Origin: a virus
DNA: 30,101 nt
Strand: one strand, 5' to 3'
Virus record (IMG/VR): IMGVR_UViG_3300009093_000103
Coordinates: 1 to 30,101 of that record
Shown: piece after piece, positions 12,678 through 19,865 of the stretch
How the letters are laid out: every line of letters begins with the position of its first letter
Numbering within the stretch: the first letter of the stretch is position 1
Notes under the pieces: model-generated
Database searches by the model: none
What the model saw: only the letters and a program-made list of their open reading frames with translations
What the model was told of the DNA's origin: nothing
Program-made: the position numbers and the translations under genes

Positions 12678-14970
12678 GGTCGACCACGAGCACGAACGCG
12701 TCGCGCTTCCGCCCGCGCTTCCCGTCTGACGGCGGAAGCCGTGCCACGAGGTCACGCGCGAGCAGCGAATCAAGCACGCTCACCCATTCCCGCGGGCTCA
12801 AGTCGCGCAGCACGCGGGATACGTCGCACAGCTCTTTGATTGTCATACCGCGCTCGGCAGCGAGCGCGCCTTTGCGGGCGTTGTTCGTCAGAGCTGCAAC
12901 AACGATGCCGCACCAGCGGCTAAACTTGCCGGTGCTCATGTGCTCACGTACGGCCGCGATGGTCTGCGCTGTATAGAACCGCACGTAGTCAATCGCCCAT
13001 TCAGCATGCCGGGCCTGCACGCCGGGTTCTAATGGGTTATCCGATCCGGCCAGGATCAGCGCGAGCCGTAGCGCCTTCTCCCTACTCCGTCCCTGCAGCT
13101 CGGCTAGTCCCTCACGCTCTAGAGTGTTCGCGGCCGCGATTAGTTCGCGCTCGTACGCTTTGAACAGCGCGAGCGCGTCGGGTGCGATCGTGACCGGCAG
13201 CGCGTCGGGTATCAGGTCCGCGCCTAACTCGACGCCGGCCAGATTGCCGCGGCCCTGTCGCGTCGCCTTGCACCAATCCAGAACCGTTGCCGGCGTTTCA
13301 AAAATTGCCGCGGTGTCGTTCGACTCCATTCGTCCTAGATTTGTTTCGACGATCAGCAACCGCGACAGAAAACCGCCCTCTATGGCGTCTTCGGTTAGCG
13401 ACTCGTAAAAACTCTTAGGCGTGCTCATGCCTAGAATTGAAAGCGCCGGCCGATACACGATTTTCTGCGCAGTGTTGCTTTTCCTGCTCGCGGGTAGCCC
13501 GAGTGTCGACCGTGCAAGCGGACGCATTGCGCCGTCGAGCTGGCCCCATGCGCTCTTTAACTGCTCGATCGCCTGCCGCTTGTGGAAATTGCCGGCGGCC
13601 TGCGAGTTTTTCAGCATGGAGCCGAATTCGTCGATAATCGCAATGTGCGCCGGCTTGTCGAGCAGTTCGGAAAATATCGCGCTGTCGCTGGTGTAACCGC
13701 TCGGCCCGAGCAATTGCGACATGCCGCAGTGCTCTAACGCTCGCTCTACAACCTTGCGGCCGTATTCCTTGCCGCAGCCGGCTTGCCCGACCGCGAGGAA
13801 GTACAGCGATGTATAATTGTTCAATTGTGTAACGTAGCGCCGGCCCATGACGACGGAGCCGAACGCGAGCGCCGTTTGTACGGCGAACTGCGGCTGACAC
13901 TTCGGCGCCGTCTTGTTCGTCTCGTCGACAAGATCGCCCAGGGCGCCCGATAGCTTGAGCAGGTGCGACGGCACATTGCCGAACGTGACCGCCTTCGGCT
14001 TCGCGATCCGCTCGACTGCGATCGGCTCGGGCGGCGGCAGCGCGGCGTCGCCTTTCCATCCGCGATCCTTGGCCCATGCGAAAATGCTTTCGACGTTCAA
14101 CCCGCCCGCGCTGCGAAACGTCGGCCATTTTCGCTCGCAGTCTCCGTGCTTATACTTCGCGCTCGATTGCGCCCAGGTGTCCCACAGCTCGAACGCCTCG
14201 GGCGCGTCGGTCGAGTGCAACGCCTGCCCTACTGCGATCCATGTTGCATAGTCGTCGGCGTCGAGCGCTGCCAGTGCTCCGCGCAGGTCCGCAACACGCG
14301 CCGGGTCGAGATAGCCAACCGCTGCAGGCGCCGGCACGAGGATGCCTACAAGGTTGCCTCGCCTGGGCGCGATCGGATCGAGCAGCCATGGCGGCGGGTC
14401 CGCGATCGGTGCACCGTTCAAAGGATCGGCGACGCCTTCCCACGCGTACGCCTTGCCGCTGCTGTGCATGGATGGCTCGACCACGATCAGCTTACCGTTA
14501 CTGAGCGCGTCGAGCCCTTTACCCGGCGATTTGATCCGCTGGCCTACGTCGCGAAATACGTAGTGCGTTCCGCCGCCGCCAGTGATCGCGCTCGCTGTTT
14601 CCGGCAGCGGCCCGTATCGTTGTATAATTTGCTGCAATGTATCGTCGCCGCCGTTGCGCGGGTCGACGTCGAGCACAACAACGCCGGACGCTTCGCCCAG
14701 GGCGATGCCGATATTTAGCCGCGGCTCCCGTTCGTACCAGCTCCGCACCGTCGCACCGTCTTTGCTCGCCGAGTGCGTGCCGTTCGGTGCGAAGTGATGC
14801 GGATGCTTGCCGGGCGTGCGGCAATCGCCAGCGGCGCCGCACGAGCAGCGGCCCTGGTCGATCCAATGCAACGGAACGACGGACCAGCCGAGCCCGACGT
14901 ACTTTAACGCGGCGTCTAAACGCGCGTTAGCCGCGGTCTGCGACTTCGAGGTTAACCAAACTGGCTGCAT
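12664..14970 (-). CDS. Bifunctional primase-polymerase / helicase replication protein
   Basis: 768 residues. Residues 15-200 are a Prim-Pol domain (PF09250-type): 'ALKYVGLGWSVVPLHWIDQG', 'GKHPHHFAPNGTH', catalytic 'VVVLDVDP' (Asp101, Asp103) and 'GGGGTHYVFR'. Residues 230-305 fit a PriCT linker ('DADDYATWIAVGQALHS', 'ELWDTWAQSS'). Residues 350-600 form a P-loop ATPase with 'GQAGCGKE' (395-402) and 'IAIIDEFGS' (Walker B 445-448). A basic C-terminus ending in a winged-helix-like part follows. It primes and unwinds phage DNA, and is probably the key replication initiator. It starts 3 nt after the DksA-like stop. Confidence 0.92.
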   Translation of the reverse strand: MQPVWLTSKSQTAANARLDAALKYVGLGWSVVPLHWIDQGRCSCGAAGDCRTPGKHPHHFAPNGTHSASKDGATVRSWYEREPRLNIGIALGEASGVVVLDVDPRNGGDDTLQQIIQRYGPLPETASAITGGGGTHYVFRDVGQRIKSPGKGLDALSNGKLIVVEPSMHSSGKAYAWEGVADPLNGAPIADPPPWLLDPIAPRRGNLVGILVPAPAAVGYLDPARVADLRGALAALDADDYATWIAVGQALHSTDAPEAFELWDTWAQSSAKYKHGDCERKWPTFRSAGGLNVESIFAWAKDRGWKGDAALPPPEPIAVERIAKPKAVTFGNVPSHLLKLSGALGDLVDETNKTAPKCQPQFAVQTALAFGSVVMGRRYVTQLNNYTSLYFLAVGQAGCGKEYGRKVVERALEHCGMSQLLGPSGYTSDSAIFSELLDKPAHIAIIDEFGSMLKNSQAAGNFHKRQAIEQLKSAWGQLDGAMRPLARSTLGLPASRKSNTAQKIVYRPALSILGMSTPKSFYESLTEDAIEGGFLSRLLIVETNLGRMESNDTAAIFETPATVLDWCKATRQGRGNLAGVELGADLIPDALPVTIAPDALALFKAYERELIAAANTLEREGLAELQGRSREKALRLALILAGSDNPLEPGVQARHAEWAIDYVRFYTAQTIAAVREHMSTGKFSRWCGIVVAALTNNARKGALAAERGMTIKELCDVSRVLRDLSPREWVSVLDSLLARDLVARLPPSDGKRGRKRDAFVLVVDHEGG

Positions 14971-14973
14971 GCG

Positions 14974-15186
14974 TCAGACTGGCCGACGCATCATGCGTTC
15001 GCGCGCTTCCCGTTGCTCGGCGTGAGGTATGCACTCGCGTGCGCCGTAGAGCTGGCGCAGTTCAGTAATAGCAACGCCGCACACTTCGCAGTGCGCGGCG
15101 CCTCGTGGCCGTTGCAGGGCATTGCGGATTGCGGCGTCGCGGTGCCGCTGTTCCAGCTCTTGCGCCCGGTCGATTTCGTCACTCAT
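14974..15186 (-). CDS. DksA/TraR-like zinc-finger protein
   Basis: 70 residues. 'MSDEIDRAQELEQRHRDAAI' is the helical start seen in TraR-type proteins; 'CEVCGVAITELRQLYGARECIPHAEQRE' gives Cys-x-x-Cys, 17 residues, Cys-x-x-His, a zinc site. TraR-like proteins bind the secondary channel of RNA polymerase and change promoter choice without ppGpp. Strong SD AAGGGGAG. A palindrome-like CTTTGGTATACAAAG (15216-15230) lies upstream. Second gene of the left early operon. Confidence 0.85.
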   Translation of the reverse strand: MSDEIDRAQELEQRHRDAAIRNALQRPRGAAHCEVCGVAITELRQLYGARECIPHAEQREARERMMRRPV

Positions 15187-15258
15187 TGCGACTCCCCTTG
15201 CAAACTTCTACAAACTTTGGTATACAAAGCGGCCCTACCTTTTGGGCGCACGCAAGTG

Positions 15259-15474
15259 TTAGGACGAACCCAACAGACTGCGCAAGGAAACGCGCTTACC
15301 GGCAGCCAGCCAGACGGCGCGGGCCTTTCCGCGCGGTACTCCATGGCGCACCCAATAGCTAAGGTTTTGCTGGCTAAACGCACCGTTACTGCGGCGCGAA
15401 AGCTCGGATTGACCGCCGGCCCGAGCAACGGCTCGGCGAATAGCGGCACGGCTGCGGATAGCTCGGAACAGCAT
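15259..15474 (-). CDS. Cro/YdaS-like helix-turn-helix regulator
   Basis: 71 residues. 'IRRAVARAGGQSELSRRSNG', 'FSQQNLSYWVRHGVPRGKAR' and 'AVWLAAGKRVSLRSL' together match the YdaS/Cro pattern (helix, G-G-Q-x-x-L, recognition helix, W-V-x-x-G-V-P). It is divergent from the CI gene with the perfect operator at 15498-15520 between them, so it occupies the cro position. SD AAGGGGAG nine bases before the ATG at 15474. It should repress the repressor and commit the phage to lysis. Confidence 0.85.
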   Translation of the reverse strand: MLFRAIRSRAAIRRAVARAGGQSELSRRSNGAFSQQNLSYWVRHGVPRGKARAVWLAAGKRVSLRSLLGSS

Positions 15475-15497
15475 GCGGTTGACTCCCCTTGTGGGTT

Positions 15498-15520
15498 GGT
15501 TACAAATTTAACTTGTAACC
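15498..15520. promoter_or_regulatory. CI/Cro operator, left site (perfect 8-bp arms)
   Basis: GGTTACAA - ATTTAAC - TTGTAACC. It lies between the divergent cro-like and cI-like starts, 24 bp upstream of the former. Shares TACAA-N7-TTGTA with the sites at 16639 and 16697. Confidence 0.85.
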
Positions 15521-15548
15521 CTACAGCAAAGACATTTGCGGCGCAAGC

Positions 15549-15565
15549 TGCAAAACTTGTTTGTA
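15549..15565. promoter_or_regulatory. CI/Cro operator, second left site
   Basis: TGCAA - AACTTGT - TTGTA: nine of ten arm bases fit the TACAA-N7-TTGTA rule. Its last base is the A of the repressor's ATG, so the site overlaps the translation (and perhaps transcription) start. Confidence 0.6.
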
Positions 15566-16293
15566 TGCAAACGCTTGGCGAAGCCGTGAAGGAATTGCGC
15601 GAACAGCACGGCTGGAACCAGTCGGAGCTTGCGCGCCGGTCTAGCCGGCCTGGGCACAAAGTGCACCCGCAGAATATCCAGCAGCTAGAAGCCGGCGACG
15701 TTCAGCACCCGCGCTACCTGGGCAACCTCGCCGAAGCCTTCGGCATGACGATTGACGAGCTTTTCGCCTACCCGCGCCTAAGCGTGACGGCGCGCAAGGA
15801 ACGGCCGCGCGGTCCGTCGTCGGCGCTGCGCCCTATTCTCGTGTGGGAAAACGCAGCCGATTTGCCGCCCGAGGCATTTGTAGAGCTGCCGCGCATTTCG
15901 TTGCGGCTGTCAGGCGGCAAGGGCGGACCTGATCGCGAAGACGCCGAGCGCCACGATATAGGGCAAGCGTTTCGCGCTGACTTCGCCGCGCGCATGAAAT
16001 GGAAACCAAACACGCACTACAGCATGGTATGCGAGGGTCACTCTATGGAACCGACCATTAGCCACCGTGCGCCCGTCGTGATCGACATAACGCAAAAGCA
16101 CATAAAGAGCGGGCAGATTTACGCAATCATTATCGACAACGAGCCCATGCTAAAGCGCGTCGACAAACTGCCCGGCAACAAGTTTCGCATTCGCAGCGAT
16201 AACACGTCGAGCCGTGAATATGATGCGTACGAGCTGCCGGCGGATCAGGTCGACGTGATCGGCCGCGCTGTGTGGACCGCTACCCTACTCTAG
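15565..16293 (+). CDS. CI-type repressor (XRE helix-turn-helix + S24/LexA-like peptidase domain)
   Basis: 242 residues. Residues 4-68 are the XRE DNA-binding domain ('LGEAVKELREQHGWNQSELA', 'NIQQLEAGDVQHP'). Residues 145-240 are the LexA-like domain with Ser160 ('CEGHSMEPTI') and Lys197 ('EPMLKRVDKL'), 37 residues apart as in LexA. I see no Ala-Gly or Cys-Gly pair in the linker, so self-cleavage is not certain. It maintains lysogeny by binding the TACAA-N7-TTGTA operators. The ATG at 15565 has no Shine-Dalgarno and sits in an operator, suggesting a leaderless message. It ends 4 bp into the lipoprotein gene (tail to tail). Confidence 0.93.
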   Translation: MQTLGEAVKELREQHGWNQSELARRSSRPGHKVHPQNIQQLEAGDVQHPRYLGNLAEAFGMTIDELFAYPRLSVTARKERPRGPSSALRPILVWENAADLPPEAFVELPRISLRLSGGKGGPDREDAERHDIGQAFRADFAARMKWKPNTHYSMVCEGHSMEPTISHRAPVVIDITQKHIKSGQIYAIIIDNEPMLKRVDKLPGNKFRIRSDNTSSREYDAYELPADQVDVIGRAVWTATLL

Positions 16294-16592
16294 CCGCATG
16301 CACCGATTAGCGCGCCAGTCGTGCGCGCTCGCTCGATCGCATTGGCCTGCGGATCATCTATAACCACGACAGTGCCCGACACGATGAACGCTCGCGGCCC
16401 CGTGTAGCCGCCTAGTTCGTTCTTAGCGTTCACAAAGCCGCAAAGTATACCTTTCTCGTCGCGCACGTTCGTAAACTGCGCGCTCGCCGGGTCTTTGAGC
16501 TTCGCCCGCACCAGCTCTAGCCGCCCGTCGTACTCGCTGCACCCGGCTAGCAGCACACAGGCGGCCGCCGTCACTACTCCCCAAAGGCGCAT
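16290..16592 (-). CDS. Small lipoprotein, probable lysogenic-conversion factor
   Basis: 100 residues. MRLWGVVTAAACVLLAGCSE is a lipoprotein signal with lipobox L-A-G-C and Cys18 as the modified residue. The mature part contains 'YDGRLELVRAKLKDPASAQF', 'TNVRDEKGILCGFVNAKNEL' and 'GGYTGPRAFIVSG', a conserved small-lipoprotein pattern in which 'KDP-x-S-A-x-F' is typical. It is transcribed against the repressor gene and away from the right early operon, a location typical of genes expressed in the lysogen, such as superinfection exclusion proteins. Function unproven. Confidence 0.82.
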   Translation of the reverse strand: MRLWGVVTAAACVLLAGCSEYDGRLELVRAKLKDPASAQFTNVRDEKGILCGFVNAKNELGGYTGPRAFIVSGTVVVIDDPQANAIERARTTGALIGACG

Positions 16593-16638
16593 TGCTTCGC
16601 ATCCTGCTAGGTCGAGGCCCGTAGCCTAACGCGGCGAC

Positions 16639-16657
16639 CTACAAAAAAACCTTGTAG
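16639..16657. promoter_or_regulatory. CI operator, right site 1
   Basis: CTACAA - AAAAACC - TTGTAG: perfect 6-bp arms in the same TACAA-N7-TTGTA form. It lies between the divergent lipoprotein gene and the right early operon. Confidence 0.8.
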
Positions 16658-16689
16658 AACTGGCACTTACGACCTACGCAAAAAACTTG

Positions 16690-16718
16690 TTGACAGTTAC
16701 AAACTTTACTTGTAATTT
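16690..16718 (+). promoter_or_regulatory. Right early promoter overlapping CI operator (16697-16715)
   Basis: TTGACA (16690-16695) is a perfect -35. A -10 may be TGTAAT at 16711-16716 (15-nt spacer) or TAATTT at 16713-16718 (17-nt spacer). The operator TTACAA - ACTTTAC - TTGTAA (16697-16715) fills the spacer, so repressor binding would block RNA polymerase directly. It drives the plus-strand operon from 16762. Confidence 0.8.
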
Positions 16719-16728
16719 CGCTCCCGTA

Positions 16729-16751
16729 CCAACACAACACAACACCCGGAG
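16729..16751 (+). repeat. CA-rich leader repeat, copy 1
   Basis: CCAACACAACACAACAC followed by CCGGAG, the ribosome-binding site of the gene at 16762. Similar leaders occur at 18899-18921, 19831-19855 and 20675-20711. Confidence 0.75.
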
Positions 16752-16761
16752 CGAACTACAA

Positions 16762-17118
16762 ATGAACCGCAGCGAAGTCCAGAAAGCCAGACACGACGCG
16801 CGCCGCTACAACCGCGATCACGCCCACGTCGCCTACATGCAGCACAGCATTAACGACTACGGCGACTTTGCTCCGCGCCCGAGGTTTTACGGGTTCGCGT
16901 CGAGCCTGACTCGTTGCGTTGACCCGATGTTGCGCGCCAAGCGCGACCGCGAGGAAAAGGCCAAGCGCATCCGCGAGGATCGCCACTACCGCGCCGAGCG
17001 TGCAGCCAAGAACGCCGCCGCCCGCGCCGCACAGAGTCCCGCAACCCGCGCTTTGTTTGACCGTGTAGACGCAGCTCTGAACGCTACGGCCGTTGGCGGC
17101 TCATGGGTGCGGGCATGA
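16762..17118 (+). CDS. First gene of right early operon, unknown basic protein
   Basis: 118 residues. MNRSEVQKARHDARRYNRDH, then 'FAPRPRFYGFASSLTRCVDP' and a highly charged helix 'RAKRDREEKAKRIREDRHYR' near residues 63-82, followed by an Ala-rich tail. The charged region would form a single helix or coiled coil. Start chosen for its CCGGAG leader. Nothing in it points to a known family; as the first gene after the repressed promoter it is expressed earliest, a place where phages often put host-takeover or anti-defence proteins. Confidence 0.75.
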   Translation: MNRSEVQKARHDARRYNRDHAHVAYMQHSINDYGDFAPRPRFYGFASSLTRCVDPMLRAKRDREEKAKRIREDRHYRAERAAKNAAARAAQSPATRALFDRVDAALNATAVGGSWVRA

Positions 17119-17297
17119 TCGCCGCCGCGCTTCTCTCGCTCGCCGCGATTGCCACGACCGAGGCCGACTACTTCGACGCGCAGGCCGACGCCCGCGCCGA
17201 CAACCCGAGCAGCGCCGAGTTTGCGCGCCGTCTCGCCGCCGACTCACGCAGCGAAGCCGAGCGCTACGCCGCAGCCGCCCTGCAGGTGCAGCCATGA
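17115..17297 (+). CDS. Small exported or membrane-associated protein
   Basis: 60 residues starting at the ATG overlapping the preceding stop (ATGA, 17115-17118). 'MIAAALLSLAAIATTEADYF' is a short hydrophobic start like a signal peptide, then 'AQADARADNPSSAEFARRLA' and an acidic/basic helix. No family recognised. Confidence 0.65.
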   Translation: MIAAALLSLAAIATTEADYFDAQADARADNPSSAEFARRLAADSRSEAERYAAAALQVQP

Positions 17298-17761
17298 GCC
17301 AGGGCCAGCCGCACGACCTCTACAAGACTGGCGACGCAGACGCGCCGGAATCCATTCGCGACCGCAACGGCGAAGTAGCGCTTGCGCTGTGCCGGCGCTG
17401 CGGCAAAGGCGAGCGCGACCTTGATCCGCGCGGCTGCCCCGACGCGCCCCCTGATCCTTTCTTGGCGTTCTACGGTAACAAGATGGTCGGCATACCTGCC
17501 GCACCAACGCCGGCAAATGCAGTCGCGCTCGCGATAGCGGACCACATTGGACACAACCGCGGCGGTCAGGTTTGGAAATTCACGCAAGCGTTACGCAAAG
17601 CCCAGGCGCAACTTTCGGCATATGACGCGATCGTTACGGCGCTGCGTGAAATCGAGACGATTTGCACGGAAAGCGCTGGCGCCTGCCGCAAGCGTATGGG
17701 CACACGCGCTGGTAACGCACTCTCTATTGCGCGCGCAGCGCTGCACAAGGTGCAGTCATGA
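17294..17761 (+). CDS. Phage protein with CxxC knuckle, unknown
   Basis: 155 residues, ATGA-coupled at both ends. 'LALCRRCGKGERDLDPRGCP' (residues 32-51) is a half zinc-ribbon motif that I know from many small phage early proteins. The C-terminal 'AQLSAYDAIVTALREIETICTESAGACRKRMGTRAGNALSIARAAL' is an all-helical region with three cysteines. No activity can be stated. Confidence 0.72.
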   Translation: MSQGQPHDLYKTGDADAPESIRDRNGEVALALCRRCGKGERDLDPRGCPDAPPDPFLAFYGNKMVGIPAAPTPANAVALAIADHIGHNRGGQVWKFTQALRKAQAQLSAYDAIVTALREIETICTESAGACRKRMGTRAGNALSIARAALHKVQS

Positions 17762-18027
17762 GCGCCATAGGCAACGGCCCAGGCCCGCTGTTCAACGGCT
17801 CCGCTCGTGCGGTCGCGTTGACGGCCGAGCTGACCGCAAACCCCGTGCGCTTCGCCGAGCTGTACGGCTGCCACAGCGACGACGCGCGCGACCCGCTCGC
17901 CCTGTTGTGCGCGATCGTGCTCCGCAGCGGCGACGCGCAACGCGAGTCGTTCCTCGAAGCGCGCGCCCTAGTCGGCCGGATCATCCGCGCCGAGTGCGAG
18001 TTTCGCCCACTGGCGGAAAAGCTATGA
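17758..18027 (+). CDS. Small helical protein, unknown
   Basis: 89 residues. MSAIGNGPGPLFNGSARAVA, 'ELTANPVRFAELYGCHSDDA', 'DPLALLCAIVLRSGDAQRES'. Coupled by ATGA overlaps on both sides (17758-17761, 18024-18027). No family recognised. Confidence 0.68.
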   Translation: MSAIGNGPGPLFNGSARAVALTAELTANPVRFAELYGCHSDDARDPLALLCAIVLRSGDAQRESFLEARALVGRIIRAECEFRPLAEKL

Positions 18028-18242
18028 GCGCCGTACTTGCCGCGCCGAGCTTCGCGCCGCCGCTGAATCGCTGCGCTGCCATTTCCTACCGCGTGCGCGA
18101 GGCCGCGCGCGCTTTGAACGCGCACGTCGACGTGACGGTTAATGCCGTCTCGCTCGCGCTCGATCACTACGCCCACGGCGCAAGCGCTTATCGCGCGATC
18201 AAGCAAGGCGAAACCCACATACGTGAGCAGGTGAGCCAATGA
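18024..18242 (+). CDS. Small protein, unknown
   Basis: 72 residues. Starts MSAVLAAPSFAPPLNRCAAI, then 'SYRVREAARALNAHVDVTVN', 'AVSLALDHYAHGASAYRAIK'. Helical with an 'A-L-D-H-Y-x-x-G' turn. ATGA overlap with both neighbours. Function unknown. Confidence 0.68.
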   Translation: MSAVLAAPSFAPPLNRCAAISYRVREAARALNAHVDVTVNAVSLALDHYAHGASAYRAIKQGETHIREQVSQ

Positions 18243-18898
18243 GAGACAACCGAAACGACGAGACGCCCTACGCAGTGATTTGCCAGGGCAGCGATATACC
18301 CGGCACGTTGCCGTGCGGTCGCGTGTTTTTGACCGAGGAACAGCACGACCAGCAGCTAGCCCGCTCTAACGCCGGCTGGCACTGCCCGAAGTGCGGCGGC
18401 TCCGCGGAATGGGACGACTCGTGCCAGTTGACCGACCCGAACGACGGCGCCGATGAGTACGAGCCGGCAACGTCGCTGCAATTCTGCGTCGTGAGTCCCG
18501 CTGACGTGTTGCGCCTGCTCGGCGCGCACGCAACCGCTATGTGCAAGGCAATGCACGCGGTAGGTAGCCGCGTTACCTGCGATCCGCCGCCGACCGACAC
18601 GGACGCCGACTACCTCGTACTTGTCGACCGCGACGCGTTTCAAGACTTCGGCGACGCGCTCGAAATCGACGCCGGCTACGAAATGGGCGGATCGGGCGAC
18701 GCGCCGGCATGGATCGAGGACGAGCACTTTCGCTCGTACCGACTCGGCGACGTGAACGTGATCGTTACCGACAGCACGGAATTCCACAAGCGCTTTCTCG
18801 CCGCGTCGTCTGTCGCGCGGAAATTCAACCTGCTGCAAAAGCCTGACCGCGTGGCGCTGTTTCAAGCCGTGCTCTATGGCAACGCGGCAAACGCATAA
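18239..18898 (+). CDS. Zinc-knuckle plus nucleotidyltransferase-like phage protein
   Basis: 219 residues. N-terminal part (residues 10-65) has 'GTLPCGRVFLTEEQ' and 'WHCPKCGGSAEWDDSC', a zinc ribbon. The C-terminal half, 'TDADYLVLVDRDAFQDFGDA', 'FRSYRLGDVNVIVTDSTEFH' and 'KFNLLQKPDRVALFQAVLYG', resembles phage proteins related to minimal nucleotidyltransferases, with an 'R-x-G-D-V-N-V-I-V' strand. The usual G-S-x10-D-x-D core is not clearly present, so activity is doubtful. Last of the coupled early block; a CA-rich leader follows its stop. Confidence 0.55.
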   Translation: MRDNRNDETPYAVICQGSDIPGTLPCGRVFLTEEQHDQQLARSNAGWHCPKCGGSAEWDDSCQLTDPNDGADEYEPATSLQFCVVSPADVLRLLGAHATAMCKAMHAVGSRVTCDPPPTDTDADYLVLVDRDAFQDFGDALEIDAGYEMGGSGDAPAWIEDEHFRSYRLGDVNVIVTDSTEFHKRFLAASSVARKFNLLQKPDRVALFQAVLYGNAANA

Positions 18899-18921
18899 CC
18901 CAACCCAACACAACCCGGGAG
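18899..18921 (+). repeat. CA-rich leader repeat, copy 2
   Basis: Directly after the TAA of the previous gene: CCCAACCCAACACAACC then CGGGAG, the ribosome-binding site of the 18930 gene. Confidence 0.7.
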
Positions 18922-18929
18922 CATTGCAA

Positions 18930-19376
18930 ATGTATACCGACGCAAAAGTAGTTGTTGCCGATGCAATCGCGAACGCGCGCCGCGCGATCGACTACAGCGA
19001 CCGCGACGAGGCCGCGCAGCGCTGGCACGACGCGAAACGCCGCGAGGAACAGGCGAAGGCCGAACGCCTCGCCGCCGAGGCCGACATTGTGCGGCTGTTC
19101 GGCGCCAAGGACAAAGGCGCGCAGACCGCGAAAACCGACCTGTTCAAAGTCAAGACGACAGGCAACGTAAATCACAAGGTCGACGAGGCCGCCTACAAAG
19201 CCGCCAAATCCGAAATTCCCAAAGCCGTGCGCGATTCCGTCGTGCGCGTCAAGTACGAGGTTTCCGTTTCCGGCTTCAACGCGCTGCAGGCAGCGGACCC
19301 GGAAATGTACTTGAAGGTCTGCCGTTTCGTTTCGATCGAGCCGGCGAAAACGTCGGTCGAAGTCGAAAAGCTGTAA
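18930..19376 (+). CDS. Conserved protein of Sak4-type recombination modules
   Basis: 148 residues. A charged helix (residues 25-50, 'WHDAKRREEQAKAERLAAEA') precedes 'LFGAKDKGAQTAKTDLFKVK', 'TTGNVNHKVDEAAYKAAKSE' and a beta part 'VRVKYEVSVSGFNALQAADP' ending 'FVSIEPAKTSVEVEKL'. Proteins of this shape stand next to the ATPase and DUF669 genes in many phage recombination cassettes. Activity unknown. ATG at 18930 with SD GGGAG. Confidence 0.75.
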   Translation: MYTDAKVVVADAIANARRAIDYSDRDEAAQRWHDAKRREEQAKAERLAAEADIVRLFGAKDKGAQTAKTDLFKVKTTGNVNHKVDEAAYKAAKSEIPKAVRDSVVRVKYEVSVSGFNALQAADPEMYLKVCRFVSIEPAKTSVEVEKL

Positions 19377-19407
19377 CCCCAACCGCCACAAAGGAGATAC
19401 GCGCGAC

Positions 19408-19737
19408 ATGAATACCCGTCTGTACAAGTTTTTCCGCAAGGACGACGCCGGCAACCCCGTGCCCGGCAGCGAACGCTTGATCGAGGCCGCGAGCGATGCA
19501 ATCGCGATCAAGTACGGCACAAAGAACACGCACGGCTGCGTCGTTGCCACGAGCAGCGAGGCCGTGAAGCTCGGCAAGTCCGGCGTCGAGGTCGAGGTAG
19601 TGCCGGTCAAGGAGAAGCCGACCAAGACGCCGGAAACGCCGCCCGCGGCCGGCAGCGAGGCCCAGGGCGACAGCGGCAGCGAGACGCCGCAGGGCGACAC
19701 CAAGCCAAACGGCAAGAAAGGTGGCGGCAAGAAGTAG
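19408..19737 (+). CDS. Small protein with low-complexity charged tail
   Basis: 109 residues. Folded part MNTRLYKFFRKDDAGNPVPG to about residue 68 ('RLIEAASDAIAIKYGTKNTH', 'VVATSSEAVKLGKSGVEVEV'), then a tail of Thr, Pro, Gly, Ser and Lys ending in KKGGGKK. SD AAAGGAG at the usual distance. It lies between the 18930 gene and the Sak4-like ATPase and is probably co-transcribed with them. No family recognised. Confidence 0.72.
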   Translation: MNTRLYKFFRKDDAGNPVPGSERLIEAASDAIAIKYGTKNTHGCVVATSSEAVKLGKSGVEVEVVPVKEKPTKTPETPPAAGSEAQGDSGSETPQGDTKPNGKKGGGKK

Positions 19738-19747
19738 CCAGTTAACC

Positions 19748-19826
19748 CGGCGAGTGCGGAGCGCCGACACCGGAGCCCGCCTCAGACGACGCGACGCAAC
19801 GCCGCAGAACGCTTGCGCATTCGCCG
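19748..19826 (+). promoter_or_regulatory. Structured leader RNA upstream of Sak4-like gene
   Basis: 19748-19758 (CGGCGAGTGCG) pairs with 19816-19826 (CGCATTCGCCG): 11 bp with one G-U pair, closing a 57-nt GC-rich loop with further short hairpins (e.g. CCG-ACAC-CGG). Immediately before the CA-rich leader. Hand-folded only. Confidence 0.4.
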
Positions 19827-19830
19827 ACCT

Positions 19831-19855
19831 AACCCAACGCAACACAACACCGGAG
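19831..19855 (+). repeat. CA-rich leader repeat, copy 3
   Basis: AACCCAACGCAACACAACAC followed by CGGAG, the ribosome-binding site for the gene at 19866. Confidence 0.75.
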
Positions 19856-19865
19856 AAAAAACCTC

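Noticed and set aside
15013-15564. N-terminal extension of the repressor frame
   Set aside because: The extension is the opposite strand of the cro-like gene and the operator region; residues 1-68 from 15565 make a complete helix-turn-helix domain.
15183-15659. 158-residue minus-strand frame over the cro region
   Set aside because: Different frame from the helix-turn-helix gene at 15259-15474, Cys- and Ser-rich, and it crosses both operators and the repressor start.
12551-16293. TACCCTAC(C/T)CTAG at 12551 and 16281 as an iteron
   Set aside because: Only two copies, one of them the coding end of the repressor gene.
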